Of a stretch of 64,000 bases of DNA, positions 20,814-31,532 are shown in pieces. The stretch covers positions 2,750,001-2,814,000 of the forward strand of contig WBVU01000004.1 of NCBI GenBank assembly GCA_009192285.1, in the 5' to 3' direction. A model generated the notes under the pieces. That model worked only from the letters and a program-made list of their open reading frames with translations, made no database searches and was not told the DNA's origin. Within the stretch, counting starts at the first letter, position 1. The number at the start of each line of letters is the position of its first letter. Origin of the DNA: Morchella semilibera (lineage: Eukaryota; Ascomycota; Pezizomycetes; Pezizales; Morchellaceae). The position numbers and the translations under genes were made by a program.

Positions 20814-21569
20814 TCTTGGCATTGGTCCTGATGCATCAGCAAACTCAACTTGTGACTGGAATCTCCCAACAGTCTCCCAGGTCTCCTGAGAGTCTCCTGA
20901 CACTCCTGGATATTTTTTCAGTCTCCTGAGGCTCAGGAGACATCAGGAGACAAATGAAGTCTCGTTGATGTGGTTCGGAAGTAGTAGCGCTGTTGCAATG
21001 AGTAGAGTTATTTTAAGCGAGGATGAGGTGAGATGAGGTGAGGTTGTCATCATTAAGTTCTATGAGGTTCGGTTGCAGGTAGGATTGGTAATAGGAATTG
21101 GCAAGAGAGTAGGGAGGAATATGAAGTGTAGTTGTGATGGGTTTTTATGGGTTTCTATGAGCGAATGTGTGAGTCATACCGGACTGGTGAAGCAGCAGTA
21201 TTGAATAGCGGAGATAGATGTTTTCCTTGGTCTTTTCTTTCTTTCCTCTCTGTCTCGTCTTCCTGCTATTTTAGTACATAGGAATCTACTCCCATTTCTA
21301 AGCCATAGCTCCTTGTACTTAAAATTCTGTCCTCTAAAGAGGGAAGCCATAGTACCTCTCATCGTTCCCGTTTAGGTCTATCCGGTGTTCACTCTCTCTG
21401 CTCTGCATTTTTGTTTTACCCTTGCCCTTGCCTTCACCGGTACCTGTGCTTGTGCCTGCCTGGCGTTGTTTCTGTCTTCGTTGGTCTCCTCGTCGCGTAG
21501 GCTGTGCTCCTCGAGTCCTTCTGCGTCATCATTGTCATCTTCCACTTCGCGTCGGGCTACTCCATTACA
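20814..21569 (+). mobile_element. Fossil LTR-A with nested MITE
   Basis: Starts TGGCCCGGCG, ends TCCATTACA, and is split after about 20 bases by a MITE. The 5-bp flanks do not match. Confidence 0.7.
20834..20970 (-). mobile_element. CATCAGCAA MITE in LTR-A, TG duplication
   Basis: Full-length minus copy. The host reads CCTGATG then TGGTTCGG on the two sides, so TG is duplicated. Confidence 0.87.
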
Positions 21570-22261
21570 GGTAGTAATTGATTGTTTATCAAAGATGGGA
21601 CACTATATCGTGTGCAATACTACAACGGGATTTGAAAACTTTGCACACTTGTTTATTGATCATGTTTGGAAACTTCATGGCGTTCCCACCAATATTGTCT
21701 CTGATTACGGTACTTGGTTTATGTCTAAGTTCTGGGAATTCCTCTGCAAGGTACTTAAAATCGATGTTACAATGTCCCCTGTCTTCCACCCCAAGACGCA
21801 TGGACAAATGAAATGTATTAATGCGGTAATAGAACAATATCTGAGAAGTTACGTCTCCTATCAACAGGACCACTGGGTAGATTCTCAACCACTAGCCGAG
21901 TTCAACTCTAACAATCACTCATCAGAAACAACTTAAGTCTCTCCCTTTTTAGTTAATTATAGCTTCAGCCCTTGTTTTACAGAGAACTTCGGACTACCCC
22001 CGCTTATGGATTGCCTCCATGACACCAAAGCTCTAGTCAGAAGGATGATTGAGATCCATGATCACTTCCAAGCTGAAACATGCTATACCCAAGATCGACA
22101 GGGAACCAATGCCAATGCTCCCAAAGTTCCCAACCCAATCTATAAGGTGGGAAACAAAGTATGGTTGAATGCTAGGAATATCCAGATCAATCAGCTTTCT
22201 TAGAAACCTGATTGGAAATTCTTGGAACGATTTAAGATTAAGTCAATTATTAGTCGCTATG

Positions 22262-22929
22262 TGTGACGGGGTAGCCCGACGCAAAGAAGAAGATGACAAT
22301 GATGACGCATATGGACTCGAGGAGCACAGTCTAAGCAACGAGGGGACCGAAGAAGACAATGGCAACACCGGGCAGACACAAGCACGGGCGCCGGCAAAGG
22401 CAAGGGCAAGGGTAAGGGCACAAAGGCGCAGGGCAGGGAAAGTGAGGACCGAAGGGGCCACAACGAGAACTATGAGAGATACTATGAGTGTCCTCTTTTA
22501 GGAGGACCAAGTCTTGGGTATAAGAGGCTATGGCTTATAGGAGTGGATTCCTATATACTGAGATAACAGGAAGACGAGACAGAGAGAAAAGAAAGAAAGA
22601 ACTGGGAAAACATCTATCCCCGCTATTTAACACCCCTCCCCCGCCAATCCGCCAAGACTTCATGTCGTCATCCACAGAATTCCATCAGCAAAACTTCATT
22701 TGTCTCCTGATGTCTCCTGAGCCTCAGGAGACTCAAAAATATCCAAGAGTCTCAGGAGACTCTCAGGAGACTTGGGAGACTGTTGGGAGACTCCAGTCAC
22801 AAGTTGAGTTTGCTGATGAACGTCATACCCGTACCGCACCTTCCGGCCTCGCTTAACATTCCCTTATCTATCACAACCATTCATTGCTTACCGAACTGTC
22901 GGGACAGATGCCAAGACGCTGGGACACTA
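22262..22929 (-). mobile_element. Fossil solo LTR-A nested in chromovirus pol, duplication CTATG
   Basis: Antisense LTR-A from TGTGACGG to GGGACA with CTATG on both sides (22257-22261 and 22930-22934). The insertion therefore postdates the family D chromovirus. A MITE is nested inside. Confidence 0.87.
22683..22818 (+). mobile_element. CATCAGCAA MITE in nested LTR-A
   Basis: Full-length plus copy with slightly changed left arm (CATCAGCAAAACTTC). The flanks TC and AA do not match and the host LTR appears to have lost sequence here. Confidence 0.83.
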
Positions 22930-23280
22930 TGCCTATGAGCTTTATACCCCCTCCATGATGAAATTACAACCAGTCTTTCATGTTCCGAAGTTGGAACTTT
23001 GCCTCACAAATTCCCTGCCAGAACACGTTCCTCCTCTGGCACCCCCAGTTATTGTCGTGAGTGACGAAGAATTAGAAGTAGACAAGCTTCTCGACTCCCA
23101 CTTGCGTTAATCACGATTGCAATACTTGATTAAATGGAGGGGCTATGACGCCCCGACTTGGAAATATCCTCAGAATATTACGATCGTCCCCCACCTCTTG
23201 GCTCGCTTTCATACAGCATATCCAACCAAACTGAGGCTTGACGGAGCTCTCGTGGAGCTCTAACTAAAAGTGAGAGCAAC

Positions 23281-23665
23281 TATCACAGCTCAGCCCCCTG
23301 TACCCCGACTTCCGCCAAGGCATCTCCAGAGTAGGTTAATTGGATAGTATCGGTCAATGTCGTAAGCAGAGTGACACTTTCAGAAGGAGTTTAGGTAATG
23401 GAATGTAAGCGCTAGAAGAGTTTGGGTAGCAACAGGATGGAATTAGTAGTATTGAGAATAGTATGGGTGGTACAGGGGTTTGCTGATTTCTATGCAATTC
23501 TATGACATAAGTCATAAGTGGTGGAAATAACTGTATATATAGAGCTCTGTTTTTCCTATATCTTTGCCTCTCTAGGCAACATCTTCTTCTTGTTAGCAAT
23601 CTACATTTATTAGCTTCGGCTCTTCTGTTCCTGCCTTGTCCCTGAACCTGTCCCGGCCCAAAGTG
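23281..23665 (+). mobile_element. Fossil LTR, family D, 5' part
   Basis: Starts TATCACAGCTCAGCC directly after the chromovirus interior and matches the family D LTR at 33217-33723. It stops at a MITE; the sequence beyond belongs to a different family. Confidence 0.7.
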
Positions 23666-23802
23666 CATCAGCAAACTCAACTTATGACTGGAGTCTCCCA
23701 ACAGTCTCTCGAGTCTTCTGAGAGTCTCCTGAGACTCATGAATATTTTTTCAATCTCCTTAAGCTCAGGAGACATCAGGAGACAAATGAAGTCTTGCTGA
23801 TG
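23666..23802 (-). mobile_element. CATCAGCAA MITE joining two LTR families
   Basis: Full-length minus copy with TG on the left and TA on the right. The left flank is LTR-D and the right flank LTR-B, so the flanks were not contiguous before insertion. Confidence 0.85.
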
Positions 23803-24241
23803 TAAGGCGTTCTATGAGGTTCTGTTACAGGGATTCTATGAGTCAATGTTGCTAATGTAGTTCTAAGGATTTCCTTTGGGTTCTATAGATTTCGATGGTA
23901 TGAGTCAGCGAAGGGATTCTGTGGCGATATATAGAGAGCTCTCTCCCTCGCTTGTAGGGTTTCTCTTTCTCTGCTTTCTCTTCACATAACTTTCCTGTCC
24001 TTTAGCCAATACAAAGCTTTAGGATCTTTAGTTACTATTGATTCCTCCCGTTCCTACCCTCTGAAAGGTAAGAGGAAGTCTATAGTCTTCCTCTCGTAAC
24101 CCGTCCCATCTCGCTCCATTCCTCGCCCTGTACCCCCGCCCTCCGCCTCGCTTAGCTTTATATACTTTTCAACTCACCTCGTCTCGCCTCGGTTGTATAC
24201 TTTGGTACCTCTCGTCCTTGTCCTCACTTCGCTCCGTGATA
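23803..24241 (+). mobile_element. Fossil LTR, family B, 3' part
   Basis: Matches the second half of the LTR-B at 35778-36298, ending CGCTCCGTGATA. It contains TGAGTCA (23901-23907) and, 20 bp later, TATATA. Confidence 0.7.
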
Positions 24242-24416
24242 GGAAATAGGTATCATTTCAGGCAATGCCTGAGTGAAAACCTAACTCTAGTTGTTAACTG
24301 ATGTTGGGAATATATTTAAAATATCCAAGACGTTTAAAGCCTTACCTAGAGAGTTCAGAGATTTGATGAAGTTCTCAGGAAAATGAATTTTAATCTCATA
24401 TATCTTCAGTGCTCTA
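24242..24416. other. Short unassigned spacer
   Basis: AT-rich; no gene or repeat is recognised. Confidence 0.3.
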
Positions 24417-24553
24417 CATCAACAAGATTTCATTTGTCTCCTGATGTTTCTTGAGCTTAAAGAGACTCAAAAAATATTCAGGAGTCTCAGGGGACTTTCA
24501 GGAGACTCGAGGGACTGTTAGGAGACTCCAGTTATAAGTTGAGTTTGCTGATG
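24417..24553 (+). mobile_element. CATCAGCAA MITE, first of a tandem pair
   Basis: Full-length plus copy, TA on both sides, more diverged inside than most. Confidence 0.83.
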
Positions 24554-24555
24554 TA

Positions 24556-24692
24556 AATCAGCAAGACTTCATTTGTCTCCTGATGTCCCCTAAGCCTCAG
24601 GAGTCTCAAAAAATATTCAGGAGTCTCAGGAGACTCTCAGGAGACCCAGGACAGTGTTGAGAGACTCCAGTCATAAGTTGAGTTTGCTGATG
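24556..24692 (+). mobile_element. CATCAGCAA MITE, second of a tandem pair
   Basis: Same orientation as the first copy and separated only by the TA at 24554-24555; another TA follows at 24693. A stray TTTGCTGATGTA at about 24724 may be the tail of a third copy. Confidence 0.83.
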
Positions 24693-25491
24693 TAAGTGCC
24701 TAGAACATCTAGCAAATATGGAATTTGCTGATGTAAAATTTAGAAACTTCACTAAGTATAATATGAATTGTGCATACTGGTTTCCATCACGCTTAACTAC
24801 TTACAGTAAACCATTTTTCTACTGGTATATTTCATTCTAAAGATTTGAACCGTACGTCAAAATATAACTTTTCAATTTTAGATAAAATTGAATAATATTA
24901 GTCATAGTAAAGATAGCATATCATATTTAGATGAGCCAAATGTTGCCCGTTACTTTTTGGAGGCACAAGTCACACCTGATCTATCCAGACTAGAATTTTG
25001 AGATTGTGTCTTGTTTTGATGAGGCCTAATTTTTGCTAATTAATAAAAAAATTATTAATATAGATTTATATTATTATGTAAATTGGCACTAAAGTAACTT
25101 TCAGACTCCAGAATAGTCAACTATATTTTATGTATGAAAGCTTTGTACAATCAAAGTTTATGCTGACATCGTTTGAAATACAGTTGAGCGTCTGATTGAA
25201 GAGATGATGAGGATTACTTTTTTATATTGTTGTTTTCATATATTTCAAGCAGAGTACATGCGAGAACACCCCACCCTTGAGGTGGTTCACAAAGGCAGTA
25301 GGTGAGTACCTCCGACTCTATACGAACAGCTTCTTCCCAGCAGCAGCAGCAGCAGCAGCACCACCACCACCACCCTCACCGTTACCATTACCACCACACA
25401 CCTTCAACCCTTTCCCCACGGCTCTGACTACAACCCCCTTTTCTCGTGCATTATTGCCTAGGTCTTTATTTATCACCCTGACGATCACATC
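24693..25491. other. AT-rich intergenic region and UBC9 leader
   Basis: No gene to 25260. A short CAG/CAC trinucleotide run (25340-25372) and a proline-coding-looking CCACCACC tract lie in what is probably the 5' leader of UBC9. A 161-residue frame across it reads into the UBC9 exon and is not a separate gene. Confidence 0.4.
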
Positions 25492-26221
25492 ATGTCACTC
25501 TGTGTCAATCGACTACAGGAAGAAAGGTATATATATACTCGCGTTGTTTGGATATCATGGCATTAACATCAATGTTTTTGCAACTCTCAGGAAGCAATGG
25601 CGTAAGGATCATCCCTTCGGATTCTTTGCCAAACCTGCAAAAAGTCCAAACGGCGGGCTTGACCTCATGAAGTGGAGCTGTGGTGTACCCGGAAAGGAGA
25701 AGACTATATGGGAAGGAGGTCTTTTCAAGCTTGACATGATATTCCCAGAAGGTACGGTTTAGCTCTTGAGTACAAGTAGTGATAGAGGTCTCATGATAAA
25801 GTCATAACAACTAATTGCTTGGGCTATAGAATATCCTACTAAACCGCCAAAGTGTATGTACTCACCCTACCCCGTTATTTTACAATCCATTTTCATTCGT
25901 CGTTGATATAGGTAAATTTGTTCCTCCCCTTTTTCACCCTAATGTCTATCCCTCTGGCACTGTATGCCTTAGCATACTCAACGAGGAAGAAGGCTGGAAG
26001 CCTGCCATCACCATCAAACAAATTCTCCTCGGTATTCAGGACCTCTTGGACGATCCAAACCCCGAATCTCCAGCTCAAGCAGATGCCTATAACCTCTTTC
26101 GAAAAGACAGAGCTGCTTACGATAAGAAGATTAAATATATTGTTAGGGTAGGCTTAGAAACCAACCAGTCTTGGATTTCAGAACACTTTTAACTGTATTT
26201 CAGGAGAACCCTGCACCATAG
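25492..26221 (+). CDS. ubc9: SUMO-conjugating enzyme E2 Ubc9
   Basis: Transfers SUMO from the E1 to target lysines in the nucleus and cytoplasm. Exons 25492-25526, 25591-25751, 25830-25853, 25912-26147 and 26204-26221 give 157 residues, the usual length. Motifs are [30 protein letters not shown], the HPN triad in [14 protein letters not shown] with catalytic Cys92, [21 protein letters not shown] and the terminal ENPAP. The basic N-terminal helix that contacts SUMO and E1 is present. All phases agree, including a 24-nt exon 3 and an 18-nt last exon. The start at [15 protein letters not shown] is the family start. No other gene shares its promoter. Confidence 0.96.
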
Positions 26222-26772
26222 GCGTGGATAATCGCATCGGTATTCCCATGCACGGATGAGGATAATAAGCTACGGATGTAGCGATCCTTTCTTTTTCTTT
26301 TTCTTTTTCGTTTTTGCTGGAATCCTTGTGCCTAGTGCCGTGCGAGAGTATTATGTATGTGTGGAAGAGTGATAAACTGTTCGAAATTCTCAACTTCTAC
26401 TTCATATCCTATGTTTCTTACTGTGCTTGTGGAAGGCAGGGACGTAGTCACAGTTGTCTACTTTGTCGGGGAACTGTTGGGGAATTTAGGCCATTAACCT
26501 TTTTTCAGCTTTCTATTCTTTCTCTTCCTAAACATGATTACGCTGTATCATAACGCCCGGGATACCCTTTCCACCCCAAACTCGGTTTACCCTTCAAACA
26601 TCCTATATTGCTTTAAGATCCTCTAGGAAAAAGCTGTATGTATTTATAAATAAGCTTATAGTAGGCATCAGGAGCGGTTACCCTACCTTAAACTCATCTC
26701 ATTATATGTATTGTACGTACATCGCTAAGCATGTAATCACACCCGGATGAAAAAATCCTTTGGCAAACACTC
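26222..26772. other. Intergenic region downstream of UBC9
   Basis: A TTTCTTTTTC tract near 26290 and AT-rich sequence. No gene is seen. Confidence 0.4.
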
Positions 26773-27158
26773 ATGGCTCAAATCAACATACAGCTGGGTG
26801 ACGATGTAAGGATAACTATCCGCTCTTAATCCCGCTCAATTGACCCCGTAGACTTACGAAAGCCCTCGTATGATTTAATATCAGAGAATTATCAAAGCAG
26901 CAACAAGTACCTCGAGTACAGAGCACCTTGCAAGCTCAAGCACAAGGGTTTGTCCACCGCCCATCTTTCTGGATGTTGAGTACAGAATATTATAATGACG
27001 GGAAATGCTTTGATAAGAAAATTTTGGAGACTCTTCTCCTAGCCTCCAACAGGTTACGCCAGAGAGCAGAAATGGTGGCAGCAGGGATGGAGGCCGTGCC
27101 TCGAACTAAAGCTATTGAACACGCCTTGATAAACCAAAACCCCTCTTCGTCTTCGTAG
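26773..27158 (+). CDS. Possible small gene, function unknown
   Basis: An ATG opens MAQINIQLGDD up to a good donor (GTAAGG at 26806), and an acceptor follows at GACCCCGTAG. From about 26895 a frame runs to the TAG at 27156-27158 with a helical, charged stretch (KKILETLLLASNRLRQRAEM). I cannot connect the exons without doubt: the middle needs a very short intron or another route. It may be a small helical protein, but chance ORFs are possible. No family is recognised. Confidence 0.28.
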
Positions 27159-27567
27159 TGTATCTCAATTTCAAGATTGTGGTTGCTATAAAATGAGAGT
27201 TTGGGAGGAGTGTCAACATGGTTCTCCTTTATCTTTTACTCCTTGTTTTTTCTTTTTCGAGATCGGTTCTTGGCTCTGATGCCCAGTGGAATAATTAGTA
27301 TTCATCCGAAATGAGCTTGTTACCCAGTTCCATTCCTATTTAAGAGACACTATCAAACTCTCATCACCAGATGAACTGAATGGCCTAGAGGGGAGATACG
27401 CTATAACCAATCCAACAATTCGCTCTCGCAATTTTTGTCCCATGAAGTACACAAAAGACGAAGATATCTGTGATACAACGAAAGAAAAAAAAGAAAAGAA
27501 AAAAAGGCAATCCCGGATGCAGAGAAATGCTTTGATACGAGACAAATAACAAACTAACAGTGAGAAT
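27159..27567. other. Intergenic region, 3' of KHDC4-like gene
   Basis: Holds an A-rich run (27480-27515) and no gene. Confidence 0.4.
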
Positions 27568-29800
27568 TTAGACGCCGGGGGGCCTAACGGTATTGTAAGA
27601 AGGCGGCGGCGGCGGGGGTGGTGGAGGTGGGGGGTTGCTTGTTGGCGGCGGTGGCGGCGGCGGCGGCGGCGGCGAATTTACAGAGGCCATAGTGTGATAT
27701 GGGGAGGCTCCTGGAGCTTGTTGCTGTTGCTGGCCATAATATGCTTGGTCTCGAATATCGATTTTGTTAGTAATTGTGTTAACACTAGTGAAGGTAATAC
27801 TCACAATATTGCATATACGCCTGATATCCCCCATAGGCTCCGTAAGGATCGGCCCCTCCTCCATAGTAAGTAGCATAGGGGTTAGGAGCGCCCGAGGCAG
27901 ACACCGTGGTGCCTGAGACTCCTTGTGCTACGGGTTGCGCAGATGGCTGAGCTGGAGGTGGAGATGCTGATTGCCCATGACCGTGCCCGTGCCCGTGCCC
28001 GTGGCCGTGGCCGTGGCCGTGGCCGTGACCTTGACTGTGGCCGTGATTTTGACTTTGCCCCTGATTGTTTGGAATAGAAGGCACGTAAACATGTGAGTTA
28101 TTTCCGCCATAACCGGGAAAACGAGCTGGTTGTGGTTGGCTTTTATGTTCCTCATACTGCTGTTTTACTGCTGTTAAAAGGTCTTCACAAAGTCCCTTCG
28201 CGTTTTGGACCTCGCGGGCGTCAGGACCACTAAGCCACAATTAGTATGGTTATCAAGATACATTTAGAGTTTGCTTACGTCACGTGAAGATAAAGAGGCT
28301 CATCGCTCTCCTGGCCAAGGCCATGCTCCATAAAACCAGACCCACGGCCCTTAATTTGAACACGGCAACGCGTCTCCTGCTGTATATGTTTGACATACTG
28401 ACCGCCGTGACCAACAACAGCTGCGCGTAAGTTAAAACCAGGAATAGGCTCTAGATCGACAGGAATTCTCTCTTCGGGCCATTTACGCTTCAATTTTGTT
28501 AGCAGGATCTCCCAGAAAGTGGATCTGCGTCTAGAACTAACCCTTCCGTACTCATCACGTTCAACAGGCTCTGGTGGTTCCCTCCTCTTGAACCGACGCT
28601 CGTCAACAAGATTCGGAAGGTCTTGTTTCATTAATTCCTCAATCTTTTGGACTGCTTTCTCCAACCCCTCTTTCGTTGTGCTGGTAATATGAAGGTATAA
28701 GGGCGGGTTCTATATACCAACCATTAACACAAGGCCTGGGAAGGGTTTTATATGGGTTCAACATACCTGCGGGGTTGCCATAGTTTTGTCTGGATAATAC
28801 GCTCCGCGAGTGGTGACATCTTAATATCCAAAAAAATATGAGCAAACGAATCTAAATGAATTGTAAATACAACGATGGGGTAATGGGGCGTACCCGCGCC
28901 AGTCTCTTCTTTTATCTAAACAGGCACGGATGACAGTCAGCGGTAAGACACAAAAGGGTTTACACAAAACTGTTATGTGCAGTTCTTGTTTTAGCTTTGT
29001 GTGATCGCTCCAAGGTGAGGTGTACATAAGTAGAACCTCATAGTAACCGTATTTCATACTGAAGGAAAGGAGGATGACAGGTAAAATGAGTAGAGGTAGC
29101 CAAATCTATTGGACAACCTGGGGGGGGTCGGTGTTTACCATTTTCTGAGTAGCACCCTTTGTCAGCGTATAGCGATTGCGTAAGTCATTAACCTCTATGT
29201 CTTTGATATAATCTCCGTCGGCAATGTACATATCACTGTTGAAAGTTGTTGTGCTAGGAGGGCTGGATGATTTTCCAGCATTCTGCTGCTAAATTAAATA
29301 TCAGACTGAGGAAACAATCCGAGCAGGAAGAGATAAGTGGGCAGCTCGTACAGATCTAATTGGGGGAACATCAACGTGTTGAATGCCACGTTTAGCTTGG
29401 ATCGAAGCATTGATACGGGCGGCGGCGGCAGCTAGATGAATATTAGCATAGGCTTAATTTGTGCTCGGAATTGTTGCTGCGGAAGCCTACCAGCAGCAGC
29501 AGCGGGGTCCAGTTTAGCAGGAGATTGGCTACTAGGGCTTGTGGCATCGCGAACGGCGGGAGGACTACGACTTCTGCGACGATCATCTCTGCGGTCCTCT
29601 CGGCGAGAAGTATATGGGTTCGAGGCCGGGGAACGGGAACGCCGGTCGTCCCAGCGAGATCCTCCACGACCGCCCACAGACCTTTCCCTTTCGTCTGTCC
29701 GGTGGTCTCCATGGTGGCCGACTCTATCCCTGCTGGAACTAGATCTCTGAGTCTCGTCCCACTTACTTCTCTTCCTACGGTCTGGGGAGTCATCTGTCAT
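27568..29800 (-). CDS. Double KH-domain RNA-binding protein, KHDC4/BLOM7-like
   Basis: The human homologue KHDC4 binds RNA and has been linked to splicing. Minus-strand exons are 29800-29491, 29431-29352, 29288-29139, 28915-28894, 28820-28767, 28709-28542, 28487-28279, 28229-27805 and 27749-27568, about 532 residues. The arginine/serine-rich amino part (SPDRRKRSKWDE, then RS/RD dipeptides) suggests a nuclear splicing role. The first KH region spans NDLRNRYTLTKGATQKM, KEETGADVTTRG and LYLHITSTTKEGLEKAV. The second has RIPVDLEPIPGFNLRAAVVG, GGQYVKHIQQETRCRVQIKG and GLGQESDEPLYLHVTGPDA. The tail has a glycine-histidine dipeptide array and two polyproline runs. Exon 5 is one base too long: DVTTRG and YYPDKTMATPQ are in different frames. 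All other junctions fit. This may be a sequence error. It is not BBP/SF1, whose KH motif differs. Confidence 0.85.
27600..27680 (-). repeat. GGC/GGT-rich run coding polyproline
   Basis: Two blocks of GGCGGCGG-type repeats encode 10 and 11 consecutive prolines at the end of the KHDC4-like protein. Simple repeats of this kind vary in length between strains. Confidence 0.7.
27976..28036 (-). repeat. CCGTGG hexamer array coding Gly-His repeats
   Basis: About nine to ten tandem units of GCCGTG/GCCCGTG encode alternating histidine and glycine inside the KHDC4-like protein. Metal binding or phase separation is possible but unproved. Confidence 0.7.
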
Positions 29801-30646
29801 TGGGACGGTTTCTGGAGTGTATTGGCGAAATTAAGATTTCTAATTGGGTTGAAAAACGCGGGTTGTAGTTGGTATAAGGGAAAGGGTCTGTGTACGTATG
29901 TTAAATGTCGAGGAGGATTAGAGTATGTTAAAGTAAAGCTCACAAGAAAGGAAAGGTGATTCCAGTAGGTGTATGGGACGGGGACTGGAGCACGCCGATC
30001 GCGAGGTAGAAGGTTGTAGTGGTGAAGGTGGTGGTTGTGGAGGAGAAAAGCGTGAAATATCAAAGGACGAAAGATATAAATTCAACCATTGGACCACAAC
30101 CCTGGTATAGAAGTAGCGTGAATGACATTTGATACACACATGAACTGTCAGGCAGGGATTTACATTAGCGCTGGCCCGTATATTTCTATAAGTCTAATTT
30201 TGAGCACTAATACTACGACACGATTTTAAAACGCCTTAATATTTCTAAAAAATCATTAACTAAAGCCAGAAGGGTGAGTAAGACGATATTTGATGCCCAA
30301 TTTAGACCCGTTAACATCAGAGGTCAAATAGAATCTTGCACATTTTTTAGTGTGTTGAAAATTGTAGATGCTTTAAGTATCAACAAATTATTATTTATGT
30401 CTGTAGTCTCTCAATAGTCTCCTGCATTTCCTAAGAGGCCACTCTTAGAAAACATCAGGAAAAAAATGAAGTCATTGTGACAGAGTACGTAAACCTATAA
30501 AATATAAAAGATAAAAATAATTAAATAAAATTAATTGAGGATTATACTCTCCAAACTATCAAAATGGAATAGGGAATGAGTCAAGAAACGAATCGTTCAG
30601 GTAAATAGATTAAGTGTGACATATAATAAGAAATCAAATGAGTATA
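29801..30646. other. Intergenic region, promoter of KHDC4-like gene
   Basis: No gene; short frames on both strands overlap each other. At about 30402-30482 there are faint CATCAGCAA MITE words (GTCTCTCAATAGTCTCCTG, AACATCAGGA), which I take as a very old copy. Confidence 0.35.
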
Positions 30647-31157
30647 TATCACGGAGTGGAACGATGCTTAGTGATATTACGAAAAGAGGGGTTCGACAGG
30701 GGTTCTCTCATCAGCGGACTCAACTTGTGATTGGAGTCTCCCAACAGTCTCCCGGGTCTCCTGAGAGTCTCATGAGGCTCAGGGCATCAGGAAACAAATA
30801 GAGTCTTACTGATGCTATTGTTCTTTGGGTTTCGGTTGGAAGGGTTTAGTCCGGCAATATGGTTTCAGGAATAGGGACAAGTGTGGGTTCAAATATAAGG
30901 GTCTTGGAAGGTTCTATGGGTTTCTATACAGGAATGTTCTGGTTAGTCATCGGTATTGATATGAGATATATATAGAGGCCTTGCCCTCGCTTGTAGATAG
31001 TTTCTTTCCTCTTCATGCAACTTTCTTGGACTTTTGGTCAAAATATACTTTAAGACTCTTAGTCATCGCCAAGATATTCATTCTATCCCCTGTAGGACAG
31101 AAGAACACTTATAGCCTCTGCCTCGTTCATAGCTCTCGTGCCCTTGCGTGCCTCATC
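30647..31157 (+). mobile_element. Fossil LTR, family B, truncated by LTR-A
   Basis: Begins TATCACGGAGTGG and keeps the TATATATAGAGGCCTTG block and the pyrimidine tract, but stops where an LTR-A begins. It carries a short MITE. Confidence 0.65.
30709..30814 (-). mobile_element. CATCAGCAA MITE, 106-bp deletion derivative
   Basis: Minus copy lacking the A-rich centre, with CT on both sides inside LTR-B. Confidence 0.8.
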
Positions 31158-31177
31158 TGTCCTGGCGTCTTAGAATC

Positions 31178-31314
31178 CATCAGCAAGACTTCATTTGTCT
31201 CCTGATGTCTCCTGAGCCTCATGAGATTCAAAAAATATCCAGGAGTCTCAGGAGACTCTCATGAGACTTGGGAGACTGTTGGGAGACTCCAGTCACAAAT
31301 TGAGTTTGCTGATG
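31178..31314 (+). mobile_element. CATCAGCAA MITE in LTR-A, TC duplication
   Basis: Full length; left flank GAATC, right flank TCGGCC. Confidence 0.88.
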
Positions 31315-31344
31315 TCGGCCCTAATAGTTCACTAGTCGTAGCAC

Positions 31345-31481
31345 CATCAGCAAGACTTGATTTGTCTCCTGATGTCTCCTGAGCCTCGGGAGACTCAAAA
31401 AGTATCCAGAAGTCTCAGGAGACTCTCAGGAGACCCAGGAGACTGCTGGGAGACTTCAGTCATAAGTTGAGTTTGCTGATG
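31345..31481 (+). mobile_element. CATCAGCAA MITE in LTR-A
   Basis: Full length, placed between GTCGTAGCAC and GCTGTTGC. The duplication is not clean, perhaps GC with a small change. Confidence 0.85.
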
Positions 31482-31532
31482 GCTGTTGCAATAGATGAAG
31501 TTAGGTTAAACGAGGATGGGGTATGTGAAGGA

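Larger units (their letters stand above)
21570..23280 (+). mobile_element. Fossil Ty3/gypsy chromovirus, 3' part of pol
   Basis: Interior remnant of a chromovirus. From 21570 it encodes an integrase core domain (DCLSKMGHYI, HGVPTNIVSDYG, SPVFHPKTHGQ), then the integrase carboxy-terminal region to about 22261. After a nested LTR it continues with a chromodomain-like stretch (LIKWRGYDAPTWKYP, 23125-23170). A purine-rich AAAAGTGAGAG tract lies just before the family D LTR at 23281, which is therefore its own 3' LTR. It is broken, with several disabling changes, and the 5' portion is missing. Chromodomains target such elements to heterochromatin, in keeping with clustering in repeats. Confidence 0.8.

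Noticed and set aside
25277-25762. 161-residue frame beginning in a CAG/CAC tract
   Set aside because: It reads through an intron of UBC9; the correct splicing gives the exact 157-residue enzyme.
27568-28664. Branchpoint-binding protein (SF1/BBP)
   Set aside because: The KH spacing and motifs (GGQYVKHIQQE, two KH-like regions, RS-rich start) fit KHDC4 and not BBP, which also has zinc knuckles that are absent here.
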